DNA of 44,198 bases from Gemmatimonadota bacterium (GTDB lineage Bacteria > Gemmatimonadota > Gemmatimonadetes > Gemmatimonadales > GWC2-71-9). The stretch is from the NCBI GenBank assembly GCA_025358055.1, contig JANYKV010000012.1, positions 1-44,198 of the forward strand. The letters are read 5' to 3'. Below, one piece after another: positions 35,065-43,142 of this stretch (the first letter of the stretch is position 1; each line of letters begins with the position of its first letter). The notes below the pieces were generated by a model. The model had not been told where the DNA came from. It saw only the letters and a list, made by a program, of their open reading frames with translations, and searched no databases. The position numbers were made by a program, and so were the translations under genes.

Positions 35065-36771
35065 CTACTGCGTGGGGAACCAGCAGGCGATGGTGGTGCC
35101 CTGTCCGAGCGCGCTTTTCGCCCACACCATGCCCCCGTGGGCTTCGACCAGATGCTTTACGATGGCGAGTCCAAGGCCCGTGCCGCCTTCTTCTCGCGAG
35201 CGCGCCGCGTCCGCCCGATAGAATCGCTCGAAAATCCGCGGGAGGTGCTCGCTCGCGATCCCTGTGCCGGTGTCCCGGACACTGAGGAGCATCCCCCCAT
35301 CGCGCAACTCGCTCGAAAGGGTAATCGTCCCGCCGTTCGGGGTATGGCGGACCGAATTGTCGAAGAGGTTCACAAGAATCTGCCGGAGTCCGTCCGCGTC
35401 CACCGTCAGTTCATGCGCGGCCTCCGGAATCATGGCCTCGAAATGAACTCCGCGCGATTGCGCGCGATCGCTGCAGGCCGACCATGCCTCGCCGACCGCG
35501 GACGCGAGGTCCACCCGTCGAGGCGTCGGCTGCCAGCCACCGGACTCGATTCTGGAGAGATCGAGTTGGTCGTCGACCAGGTGTTGCATCCGGCGTGCAT
35601 TGTTGAGGATCGTTTCGAGAAACCGCTGCGTCGTCTCAGGGTCGGGCCGGTCGGTCAACAGTGTTTCGGTATACCCGGAGATGGCTGTCAACGGGGTTTT
35701 GAGCTCGTGCGAGGCGTTGGCGACAAAGTCCCGGCGCATGGCTTCCAGCCGCCGGAGCGGCGTCAAGTCGTGCAACACCAAAACCGCTCCTCCGGTGGGG
35801 AGCGGTCGAGCGCTTAACAAGATGATCCGGCCGTCCAAGTCGACCTCGCGAGCTTGCACCGCCGTGCCTTCGATCGCGGAGTCAACCGCTTCGCGGGCGC
35901 CCTTGGCGCGGAAGAGCTGCTGCAGGTCAGGAATCGATTGCGCGTCGGCATAGCCGAGGAGCCGGCGCGCCGCGGGATTAGCCCGGATGATGCGCCCTTT
36001 GGCATCCGCCGCGAGCACGCCCTCGATCATCGCATCGACCAGGGCCCCGGACTCGGCCTCCTGCCGCCGGATTGATTCGAACCGCAGGGCCAGCTCTTCA
36101 TGCATCTGGCGGAGCGCGCTCACCAGGGCGTTGACGTCGGGGATCTCGGAGCGGGGAAACCGCGGCAGCCCGCCAGTTGCGATCATTCGGGCGGCCTCCG
36201 TGATTTGGGTCAGGGGCCGGGCGATCGAGCGGCCGGCGATGACCGCCAGAATCGAACCTAAGAACAGAGCCAGGAGTGCGGCGACCGTCACCGACCGCTG
36301 GGCCTGGTGCACGGTCTCATCCACTTGGGTCAGACTCGCCGCCACTCGAACCACCCCGGGACCACCTCGAACGGCCAAGTACATCAAGTTCATTCCGATG
36401 GTGGCACTCTGGCGCTGGGCCCAGCCCTCGCCGGTCGCAAATGCGGAAACGATCTCGGGCCGAGTGCCGTGGTTCTCGACGAGAGGCAGCTGTTCTTGCG
36501 GCACGTCGCTGTCCGCGCGGACCCGCCCACTCCGCTCCACGAGGGTCACTCGGTGTCCCGCGGCCTTGGACAGAGTCGTAACGGCGTGCTGCCACGCAAG
36601 CGAGTCTCGAGGCAATGCGTCCCGTACGAGCCGGGCTTCGCGACCCAACCCAATCCGGACTTCCTGCTCCAGGTCGCCGCGGAGTGAACGCTCCGAATAC
36701 CAGGCGAGGACTACGACTGCGACCAGGAGGACGAAGACGATTCCGGCGATGAGGCGACCGGCAAATCTCAC
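35065..36771 (-). CDS. phoR: Phosphate regulon sensor histidine kinase PhoR
   Basis: A 568-residue membrane kinase. Transmembrane helices at about 7-24 and 160-180 flank a 130-residue periplasmic region; a HAMP segment (180-235), a PAS domain (240-340), the H-box FVANASHELKTPLTAISG with His355, and an HATPase domain (N-box NLFDNSVRHTP with Asn472, then DTGTGI and GGTGLGLAIV) follow. PhoR phosphorylates PhoB under low phosphate. A large periplasmic region is unlike the minimal one of enteric PhoR but common in other phyla. ATG 36771 overlaps the phoB stop. Confidence 0.93.
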   Translation of the reverse strand: MRFAGRLIAGIVFVLLVAVVVLAWYSERSLRGDLEQEVRIGLGREARLVRDALPRDSLAWQHAVTTLSKAAGHRVTLVERSGRVRADSDVPQEQLPLVENHGTRPEIVSAFATGEGWAQRQSATIGMNLMYLAVRGGPGVVRVAASLTQVDETVHQAQRSVTVAALLALFLGSILAVIAGRSIARPLTQITEAARMIATGGLPRFPRSEIPDVNALVSALRQMHEELALRFESIRRQEAESGALVDAMIEGVLAADAKGRIIRANPAARRLLGYADAQSIPDLQQLFRAKGAREAVDSAIEGTAVQAREVDLDGRIILLSARPLPTGGAVLVLHDLTPLRRLEAMRRDFVANASHELKTPLTAISGYTETLLTDRPDPETTQRFLETILNNARRMQHLVDDQLDLSRIESGGWQPTPRRVDLASAVGEAWSACSDRAQSRGVHFEAMIPEAAHELTVDADGLRQILVNLFDNSVRHTPNGGTITLSSELRDGGMLLSVRDTGTGIASEHLPRIFERFYRADAARSREEGGTGLGLAIVKHLVEAHGGMVWAKSALGQGTTIACWFPTQ

Positions 36772-37481
36772 TTGGTGGCACTCCTTGCGCGGGCATCGGT
36801 GGTCCGGAATCGGTAGCCGAACCCACGCACGGTTTCGATCATGTCGCCGATGTGACCCAGCTTGGTGCGGAGTCGCTGCACGTGCATATCGACCGTGCGG
36901 GTTTGAATGTCGGGCTGCGCCTCCCAGACCGTCTCCAACAATTGCGGGCGACTCTGGACTCGGCCCTGCCGCTCGATCAGCGTGAGGAGGAGTTTGTATT
37001 CCGTCGCGGTGAGCGGCACTTCCTTCCCGGCCAGCGTGACCCGATGGGCGGAGCGATCCACCACCAAATCGCCGGCCACGAGGGATGCTCCCGCCGCCAC
37101 CGGGGCGGCCGCCAGGCGACGGAGCAGCGCTCCAACCCGCAAGACCAGCTCCTGGGGAGAAAACGGCTTGCTGAGGTAGTCATCGGTCCCCAAGGAAAAG
37201 CCGCGAATACGGTCGACTTCTTCGCGGCGGGCGGTGAGGAGAATCACTCCGATGTCCTTCGTCTCTTCCCGAGCCCGGATCTCCGTCAAGACATCGTACC
37301 CTGAGGCCCCCGGCAACATGAGGTCGAGCACCACGAGATCCGGGCGCTCCTCACGGACCGCACGCAGGGCTTCGGGACCGTTGGACGCGGTGGACACCCG
37401 GTAGCCGGCCTTAGCGAGGTGATACGCGACGAGCGCCGTGATGTCGGGTTCATCGTCGACCACAAGGATACGTTGGGTCAT
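36768..37481 (-). CDS. phoB: Phosphate regulon response regulator PhoB
   Basis: A 237-residue OmpR/PhoB-family regulator. The receiver (1-120) has Asp9-Asp10, phospho-acceptor Asp53 and Lys105; the winged-helix DNA-binding domain (about 135-230) has the LTATEYKLLLTLIERQGRVQSR and RTVDMHVQRLRTKLG segments. It binds 11-bp-spaced direct repeats, like those found before the porin and pstC. ATG 37481 with GAGG upstream is chosen; the longer open frame overlaps the ArsR gene. It ends overlapping phoR as ATGA. Confidence 0.95.
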   Translation of the reverse strand: MTQRILVVDDEPDITALVAYHLAKAGYRVSTASNGPEALRAVREERPDLVVLDLMLPGASGYDVLTEIRAREETKDIGVILLTARREEVDRIRGFSLGTDDYLSKPFSPQELVLRVGALLRRLAAAPVAAGASLVAGDLVVDRSAHRVTLAGKEVPLTATEYKLLLTLIERQGRVQSRPQLLETVWEAQPDIQTRTVDMHVQRLRTKLGHIGDMIETVRGFGYRFRTTDARARSATK

Positions 37482-37497
37482 CGTCGGCCTCGATTGC

Positions 37498-37875
37498 TCA
37501 CTCGGTGAGTGACTCGGTTGGAGGAGCGAGGAGGAGCCGCGTGTGGGTGCGGTTGCGATCGATCGCGCGGTGGCGTTCGTGGCGCATGGACTCGTCATGA
37601 CTGATGGCATCGAGAATGTGTCCTAGCAATCGGCCTTGGGGCCCGCTCTCCCGCCGGACGCGATAGAGTACGTGCTGTCCGATCGGTGTGTCGCGGACCA
37701 ACTTGGCCCGCCGCAGCACGGTCAGATGCCGCGAGACCGTCGGTTGGGGCAGGTTGAGAATCGCTTGTAAATCGGAGACGAACAGCGGCGTGGCGTTCAA
37801 GCAGTTTAGAATGCGCAGCCGAGTGGATTCGGCGACGGTGAGCAAAAGCTGGGTGGGCGATTCGTTCGCTGTCAT
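37498..37875 (-). CDS. ArsR-family winged-helix regulator
   Basis: A 125-residue regulator from ATG 37875. The winged helix spans about residues 8-85: LTVAESTRLRILNCLN, the recognition helix in LPQPTVSRHLTVLRRAKLV, and the wing RDTPIGQHVLYRVR. The metal-binding ELCVCDL segment of ArsR/SmtB reads PLFVSDL, with no Cys pair, so it is not a classical metal sensor. A TATATT -10 box lies 13 nt before the ATG. It is 16 bp upstream of phoB on the same strand and is therefore probably the first gene of the phoB-phoR operon and a candidate extra regulator of it. Confidence 0.88.
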   Translation of the reverse strand: MTANESPTQLLLTVAESTRLRILNCLNATPLFVSDLQAILNLPQPTVSRHLTVLRRAKLVRDTPIGQHVLYRVRRESGPQGRLLGHILDAISHDESMRHERHRAIDRNRTHTRLLLAPPTESLTE

Positions 37876-38038
37876 ATGCGCTTGGGCGAATATATCTCCC
37901 GTCCGCATTTTCCGGTAGGACGGCCGGAAGACCATGCGAACCCGGAGGGCGCCCGCCTCTCGGAAGATCAATCGTCTAGATTACCCCAATCGTCATCACG
38001 TTTCCTTCGACCACTGTGGGTATTCGAATGCCGCCTGC

Positions 38039-38284
38039 GTGAGTGACCGTATCCGTGTATTCGTCAATGAGCGGGTTGTTTCGGTCCCATCCGGGGCTCC
38101 CGCGTCCGCGGCTGTGACCGCGCTGGATCCGGCGCTGGGCGAGGCAGTGGCGGCGGGGCGAGCATACCTCACCGACGGTCGCGGCATTCGGTGCGACCCG
38201 TCCGTACCCACCCTGCCCGGGGCCATTTTCCGCGTGATCGTGAGCGCCCGCCGAGATGCCGACGATGCCGATGCTCACGCCTGA
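38039..38284 (+). CDS. Small protein, possible beta-grasp fold, upstream of adenosine deaminase
   Basis: An 81-residue protein from GTG 38039. Its opening, DRIRVFVNERVVSVPSGAPA, then a helix and a final strand AIFRVIVSARR, follow the beta-beta-alpha-beta pattern of ThiS/MoaD-like small proteins, but there is no C-terminal Gly-Gly, so sulfur-carrier activity is not indicated. No family recognised with certainty. It overlaps the adenosine deaminase gene by 29 bp, which argues that it is real and produced with it. GTG 38039 is chosen because the upstream open frame is non-descript; no ribosome-binding site is evident. Confidence 0.6.
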   Translation: MSDRIRVFVNERVVSVPSGAPASAAVTALDPALGEAVAAGRAYLTDGRGIRCDPSVPTLPGAIFRVIVSARRDADDADAHA

Positions 38285-39293
38285 GTTGATCTCTCGGCTT
38301 CCCAAGGCCGAGTTACACGTCCATCTCGATGGTTCGCTGCGCCCGGCGACCATGATCGATCTCGCGCGAGCGGCCAAGATCGAGCTACCCTCCCGCGACC
38401 CCGCGGTGCTTCGGCGGCACATGTTGGTGGACGATGCTCGCGATCTGGAGGACTACATCGCGCGTTTCGAACTCACCATAGCGCTGCTCCAAACGCCCGA
38501 GGCGATCGAACGGGTCGCCTATGAGATGGTGGAGGATGCCGCGCGCGACAATGTCCGTTGCCTCGAAGTGCGTTACTGCCCTCTGTTGAGCTTGCGTCTG
38601 GGGTTGACGCTGGAGGAGGTGCTCACGGCGGAACATCGAGGATTCTCGCGTGGCGAGCGCGACTTCGGCGTTCGAACCGGTATCATCAACTGCGCGCTCC
38701 GGCACCACGACCTCCAGGAATCGGTAGAGATCGCCGAGGCTTCGGTGCGCCATCAAGGGCTGGGAGTGGTGGGGTTCGATCTTGCCGGCGGGGAGGCGGG
38801 TCGCCCTCCCGGTGCGCACGGAGCGGCCTTCGATGTCGCGGCGCGCGGCCTCCTCGGCATTACGGTGCACGCGGGCGAAGCGGCTGGAGCGGACTCGATC
38901 CACGAGGCGTTGTGGCGCTGTCACGCCGAGCGCATCGGCCATGGAACCAGGCTCTATGAAAACCGCGCGCTCCAGGACTATGTGCGCGATCGACAGATCC
39001 TCGTTGAAGTCAACCTCACGAGCAATCTTCAGACCCGGGTGGTGCGTCGAGCTTCGGAGCACCCGGTGCGCGCCTATTTCGATGCGGGGCTGGCCGTGTC
39101 TCTCTGCACCGACAGCTGGCTCATGAGCGGGGTGTGTCTGAGTGACGAATACTGGCTGGCGCATCGCGAACTCGGTTTCACTCGCGAGGAGGTCGACACG
39201 ATGATCCTGTACGGTTTTGAGGCGGCCTTTCTTCCCCGGCCGGACCGGGAGGCCCTGCTTTCGCGCGTTCGTGACGAATTGCGGAGTCTGTGA
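38256..39293 (+). CDS. add: Adenosine deaminase
   Basis: A 345-residue TIM-barrel amidohydrolase converting adenosine to inosine. Zinc and catalytic residues are in place: His21 and His23 (HVHLDGSLRP), His205 and Glu208 (VHAGEA), His229 (ERIGHGTRL) and Asp286 (LCTDSWLMSG). The residue after Asp286 is Ser, where classic adenosine deaminases have Asp and many bacterial members Asn; this may shift specificity, for example toward aminodeoxyfutalosine or adenine. The neighbours, a nucleoside transporter and a phosphorylase, favour adenosine. Overlaps the preceding small gene by 29 bp and the transporter start. Confidence 0.9.
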   Translation: MPTMPMLTPELISRLPKAELHVHLDGSLRPATMIDLARAAKIELPSRDPAVLRRHMLVDDARDLEDYIARFELTIALLQTPEAIERVAYEMVEDAARDNVRCLEVRYCPLLSLRLGLTLEEVLTAEHRGFSRGERDFGVRTGIINCALRHHDLQESVEIAEASVRHQGLGVVGFDLAGGEAGRPPGAHGAAFDVAARGLLGITVHAGEAAGADSIHEALWRCHAERIGHGTRLYENRALQDYVRDRQILVEVNLTSNLQTRVVRRASEHPVRAYFDAGLAVSLCTDSWLMSGVCLSDEYWLAHRELGFTREEVDTMILYGFEAAFLPRPDREALLSRVRDELRSL

Positions 39294-40723
39294 TGAACTG
39301 GCTCCGGAAGGGTGAACTAAGGCAGCGCACAGCCAAGTTCGTCGCGGCCATCGTGCTCGCGGTGCTGTCGGTCGGCGCGGCGTGGCTGGTGCCCGGAGCC
39401 ACCGGACGGGCCGCGGGCACGCTGCTGGGACAGACCCCCACCGCCGCCAGATCCGCCGTTTCGGGGCCTATGTTCTCGACCCCGGTGGTCTCGGACACGC
39501 CGCTGCTGGTCCGCCTGAGCGGCCTCGTGGGACTGGTCCTCATCGTCGTTATCGGCGTGGCCCTCTCCTCCAAAAGGAGTGCGATTCGTTGGCGCATCGT
39601 GGCCTGGGGGCTCGGCCTTCAGGTGGCCTTTGCCGTCTTCGTGCTTCGGATTCCCTTTGGCCAGGAGGTATTCCGCCGGCTCGGCCAGGTCGTCACCACC
39701 ATCCTCCACTACTCCTACGCCGGGTCCGAGTTCGTGTTCGGAAACATCGGCAAAGCGAACTCGAGTGTCGGGTTGGTCCTGGCCTTCCAGATTCTTCCGG
39801 CAATCATTTTTGTTTCCGCCCTCTTCGCCATCATGTACTACCTGGGCATCATGCAGCTGATCGTCCGCGCCTTTGCGGTCGTGATGAGTCGGTTACTCGG
39901 CGCGAGCGGCGCGGAGAGTCTCAATGTCGCGGCCTCGATTTTCATGGGACAGACGGAAGCACCTCTCACCATCCGGCCGTTCCTGGCCAAGATGACTCGT
40001 TCAGAGCTGATGACGGTGATGACCTCGGGGATGGCCCACGTCTCCGGATCGATCATGGCGGCGTACATCGCCTTTGGGATTGAGGCCCGGCACCTCCTCA
40101 CCGCGGTCGTCATGACCGCACCGGGCACGATTATGATGGCCAAACTGTTCGAACCCGAGACCGGCACCCCGGAGACGTTCGGAAAAGTGAAGCTGCATAT
40201 CCCGCCGACCGACGTGAATCTCGTGGCCGCGGCCGCACGGGGGACCAGTGAGGGACTTTCCCTGATGCTCAACGTTATTGCCATGCTCATTTCCTTCATT
40301 GCGCTGGTCGCTTTGGCCAATGGAATGATGGGGGCCATCCACGAATATGCGACCTGGTTTCCGCAGGACATTCAGTCCGTCCTCGCCTGGGTCTGCCGTC
40401 CGATCGCGCTGGCCATGGGCGTTTCCTGGAAGGACAGCGCTGTTGTCGGCGGGCTCCTGGGCACTCGGGCGGTACTCAACGAGGTGATCGCCTACTCGCA
40501 ACTCGGAACCCTCAAGGCCTCGCTGGACCCCCGATCCTTCGCCATCGCCTCATTCGCACTTGCAGGGTTCGCCAATATCGCATCGGTCGGCATTCAAATC
40601 GGCGGAATCGGCGCCTTGGTGCCGGAACGGAGAAGCGATCTTGCGCAGCTCGGATTTCGCGCGATGCTCGCAGGCACGCTGGCGAACTTTCTGAGCGCTA
40701 CGATCGCGGGGATCTTGTTGTGA
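39290..40723 (+). CDS. Concentrative nucleoside transporter (NupC/CNT family)
   Basis: A 477-residue membrane protein. After an N-terminal span and a periplasmic or extended region (about 40-65), three domains typical of CNT transporters follow: the N-terminal three helices, the FMGQTEAPLTIRPF core near residue 225, and the C-terminal part with VGGLLGTRAVLNEVIAYSQL and GFANIASVGIQIGGIGALVPERR. These segments form the nucleoside and cation site. It imports nucleosides by ion symport for the adjacent deaminase and phosphorylase. The start is GTG 39290 or ATG 39293, both overlapping the preceding stop. Confidence 0.95.
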   Translation: MMNWLRKGELRQRTAKFVAAIVLAVLSVGAAWLVPGATGRAAGTLLGQTPTAARSAVSGPMFSTPVVSDTPLLVRLSGLVGLVLIVVIGVALSSKRSAIRWRIVAWGLGLQVAFAVFVLRIPFGQEVFRRLGQVVTTILHYSYAGSEFVFGNIGKANSSVGLVLAFQILPAIIFVSALFAIMYYLGIMQLIVRAFAVVMSRLLGASGAESLNVAASIFMGQTEAPLTIRPFLAKMTRSELMTVMTSGMAHVSGSIMAAYIAFGIEARHLLTAVVMTAPGTIMMAKLFEPETGTPETFGKVKLHIPPTDVNLVAAAARGTSEGLSLMLNVIAMLISFIALVALANGMMGAIHEYATWFPQDIQSVLAWVCRPIALAMGVSWKDSAVVGGLLGTRAVLNEVIAYSQLGTLKASLDPRSFAIASFALAGFANIASVGIQIGGIGALVPERRSDLAQLGFRAMLAGTLANFLSATIAGILL

Positions 40724-41544
40724 CCAGCGCACGAGAGCAGGTCATACTCGGCGCGGCCGAGACCATCCGACCTGCCTTGGGCGGCGCCGTGCCGGACGTG
40801 GCCATCGTGCTCGGCTCGGGCCTGGGCGAACTCGCGGAACGAGTCGGGAATGCCGTTCGAATTCCCTACGCCGCGATCCCAGGTTTTCACCAGCCTACAG
40901 TCGCCGGGCACAAAGGTGAGCTTGTTTTCGGCACGATGACCGGGAAAACCGTTCTCGTGCAGAGCGGCCGATTCCATATGTACGAGGGCCTCAGCGCCGA
41001 CACTACTGCCCTTCCGGTTCGGGTGTTTGCCACCCTGGGCATCCGGACGGTGGTGCTCACCAACGCGGCCGGCGGAATCCGTCGCACCTACGGCCCCGGC
41101 ACCATCATGCTCATCGCGGATCACCTCAACCTGACGGGACAGAATCCGCTGGTCGGTTCGGCGTTGGCGGGCGAAGAGCGATTCCCCGATCTCAACAACG
41201 GGTACGATGTGGGACTACGCCGCTTGGCCAGGCGCGTGGCCGTGGCCGTAGGGATTGACCTGGAAGCGGGCGTGTATGCAGGGTTGTTGGGGCCGTCCTA
41301 CGAAACGCCGGCGGAGATCCGGATGTTGGAGCGGCTCGGCGCGGATGCGGTCGGCATGTCGACCGTGATCGAGGCCATTGCCGCGCGGGCCCGCGGGGTT
41401 CGCTGTCTCGGACTCTCGACGATCACGAATCCGGCGGCCGGGACGAGTGCCGCGCCACCGACGCATGCCGAGGTGATGAAGGTCGCGGCCCAAACCTGCG
41501 GCCGGGTGGCGCGCCTCATTGAGGCGATCGTGGCCCAGCTTTGA
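40720..41544 (+). CDS. punA: Purine-nucleoside phosphorylase
   Basis: A 274-residue trimeric-type PNP (PNP family II: GSGLGELAERV phosphate loop, GRFHMYEG, VVLTNAAGGIRR, AVGMSTVIEA). It splits inosine and guanosine with phosphate to free base and ribose-1-P. The Asn of the ITNPAAG segment matches the 6-oxopurine-preferring type. GTG 40720 overlaps the transporter stop as GTGA. With adenosine deaminase and the nucleoside transporter it makes a complete route from external adenosine to hypoxanthine. Its last 29 bp overlap the convergent thiD gene. Confidence 0.95.
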   Translation: MTSAREQVILGAAETIRPALGGAVPDVAIVLGSGLGELAERVGNAVRIPYAAIPGFHQPTVAGHKGELVFGTMTGKTVLVQSGRFHMYEGLSADTTALPVRVFATLGIRTVVLTNAAGGIRRTYGPGTIMLIADHLNLTGQNPLVGSALAGEERFPDLNNGYDVGLRRLARRVAVAVGIDLEAGVYAGLLGPSYETPAEIRMLERLGADAVGMSTVIEAIAARARGVRCLGLSTITNPAAGTSAAPPTHAEVMKVAAQTCGRVARLIEAIVAQL

Positions 41545-42370
41545 GCGACGCCGTGTGGTCGAGCGGGCCTTGTCCGGCTCCGAGATTCGGGGCGGTCGCC
41601 ATCGCTCGTTGGACGAAATCGACCGCATCGCCCACCGCACCGATCAGTGCTTTTTGATCTCGCTTCGGAGCTTTGGTGGACCCGGCTACCGAAGGTGGAG
41701 TGCGCAGTGCCAGCCCGGCGGTGATCGCCGCCGACAAAGTGCATCCGGTGCCGTGCGTGGCTCGGGTGGAAATCCGGGGGTGGCGGTATTCATGTGTGCC
41801 ACTCCGGGTCACGAGAACGTCCACCAGGTCATTCCCAGGCAAGTGACCGCCTTTGATCAGCACGGCGCCCGCTCCGAGATCTAAAAGTGCGCCTCCAGCC
41901 GTCGTCATCGAGGCCACATCGTCCACTCGAAGGCCGGTCAGGGCGTGCGCCTCCTCCAGATTTGGCGTGACCAGCGCCGCCAGGGGCACGAGCGACCGAA
42001 GCAAGAGGCGCTCGCCCTCCTCCGTCAGGAGTCGTCGTCCGGAGGACGATCGGAGCACCGGATCGAGGACGTACACGGACCACTCGTAGGTGCGCAGCGC
42101 CAAAGCCACTTGCGTCAGCACTTCCGCCGTCGCCAGCATTCCGCTCTTGACGGCGACGGGCGGGAGATCGGTGGCCAGCGCCTCCACCTGGGCCCGAAGC
42201 ATCGCCGGTGATACGGGCTCGACGGCGGAGACACCGAGCGTATTCTGGGCCGTGATCGCCGTCACGACGCAGGTACCGTATACGCCGAACTGCTGAAAGG
42301 TTTTCAGGTCGGCCTGGATACCCGCGCCGGCACTGGAATCGGATCCCGCGATCGTGAGGGCAATGTTCAT
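41516..42370 (-). CDS. thiD: Hydroxymethylpyrimidine/phosphomethylpyrimidine kinase
   Basis: A 284-residue ribokinase-fold enzyme. It phosphorylates HMP and then HMP-P for thiamine synthesis. AIAGSDSSAGAGIQADLKTF, VKSGML, DPVLRSSSG, TPNLEEAHAL and the GTGCTLSAAI anion hole are all present. The last 45 or so residues (SVAGSTKAPKRDQKALIGAVG onward) are partly non-standard, and its end overlaps PNP. ATG 42370 overlaps the start codon of the divergent RNA methyltransferase gene by two bases. A pyridoxal kinase is the main alternative activity for this family. Confidence 0.94.
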   Translation of the reverse strand: MNIALTIAGSDSSAGAGIQADLKTFQQFGVYGTCVVTAITAQNTLGVSAVEPVSPAMLRAQVEALATDLPPVAVKSGMLATAEVLTQVALALRTYEWSVYVLDPVLRSSSGRRLLTEEGERLLLRSLVPLAALVTPNLEEAHALTGLRVDDVASMTTAGGALLDLGAGAVLIKGGHLPGNDLVDVLVTRSGTHEYRHPRISTRATHGTGCTLSAAITAGLALRTPPSVAGSTKAPKRDQKALIGAVGDAVDFVQRAMATAPNLGAGQGPLDHTASLKAGPRSPQ

Positions 42371-43142
42371 GGTGTCTCGTTCGTTGCAGACGATGGTGCG
42401 CGATCTCCGGCTCCGGAAAGGACGGGAGCGGCGCGGGCTGGCGTTGGCGGAGGGCGTCCGGTTGGTCGAGGAGGCCATCGCAACCGCGACCCCCATTCGT
42501 GCCGCCCTGGTGACGGCCTCGTTGGAAGCTACACCGCGAGGTCGCGCGCTCAAGGAGTCACTGGTGGCGGGCTCGGTGCGAATCGAAGAGGTCTCCGCCG
42601 ACGAGATGGAGGCCCTCGCGACGACCGAGCACCCGCAGGGTGTCCTCGCCGTATTGGAGCCGAAGACCTGGACGCTCGCGGACCTTCCCTCCGGACCCGG
42701 GACGACGCTGCTCGTGTTCGATGCCGTGCAAGATCCCGGCAACGTCGGCACTCTGATTCGCACGGCGCTCGCCCTTGGGGCTGATGGGGTCGTGGCGCTG
42801 CCCGGAACGGTGGAGCTGACCAACCCGAAAGCCTTGCGAGCAACCATGGGCGCGGCCTTTCGGTTGCCCGCGGCGACCCCTGACGAGGCGTCGTTTCTGA
42901 CGTGGTGCAAGGAGCATGACGTGCGGCTGTGGGTGACGACGAAGGAAGGCATCGCGATGCGGGGTCGTGAAGGCGATTCGGCGCTTGCTCTGGTTGTGGG
43001 GAATGAGGGCGCGGGCGTTCGAGCTAGCCTTCGAGCGGTCGCGGCCCGTTCGGTCGCCATTCCCATTCATCCCGAGGCCGAGTCTCTCAATGTGGCGGTC
43101 GCCGCGGGCATCTTGCTCTATGAGGTTACCCGTGCGGGTTGA
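42369..43142 (+). CDS. TrmH-family (SpoU) RNA 2'-O-methyltransferase
   Basis: A 257-residue SPOUT methyltransferase from ATG 42369. The N-terminal substrate-binding domain (1-95, including GLALAEGVRLVEEA) precedes the knotted catalytic domain: motif 1 DAVQDPGNVGTLIRTA, motif 2 VVGNEGAG and motif 3 IPIHPEAESLNVAVAAGILLYE. These bind SAM and identify 2'-O-methylation of rRNA or tRNA; the target nucleotide is not determined. GAGG lies about 9 nt upstream of the ATG. The end overlaps the prepilin-peptidase start by 23 bp. Confidence 0.94.
   Translation: MVSRSLQTMVRDLRLRKGRERRGLALAEGVRLVEEAIATATPIRAALVTASLEATPRGRALKESLVAGSVRIEEVSADEMEALATTEHPQGVLAVLEPKTWTLADLPSGPGTTLLVFDAVQDPGNVGTLIRTALALGADGVVALPGTVELTNPKALRATMGAAFRLPAATPDEASFLTWCKEHDVRLWVTTKEGIAMRGREGDSALALVVGNEGAGVRASLRAVAARSVAIPIHPEAESLNVAVAAGILLYEVTRAG

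Noticed and set aside
42371..43066. N-terminal extension of ThiD
   Set aside because: Antisense shadow of the RNA methyltransferase; the MNIALTIAGSDSS start is canonical.
42967..43119. N-terminal extension of the prepilin peptidase
   Set aside because: Inside the methyltransferase gene in another frame; peptidase similarity begins near 43120.
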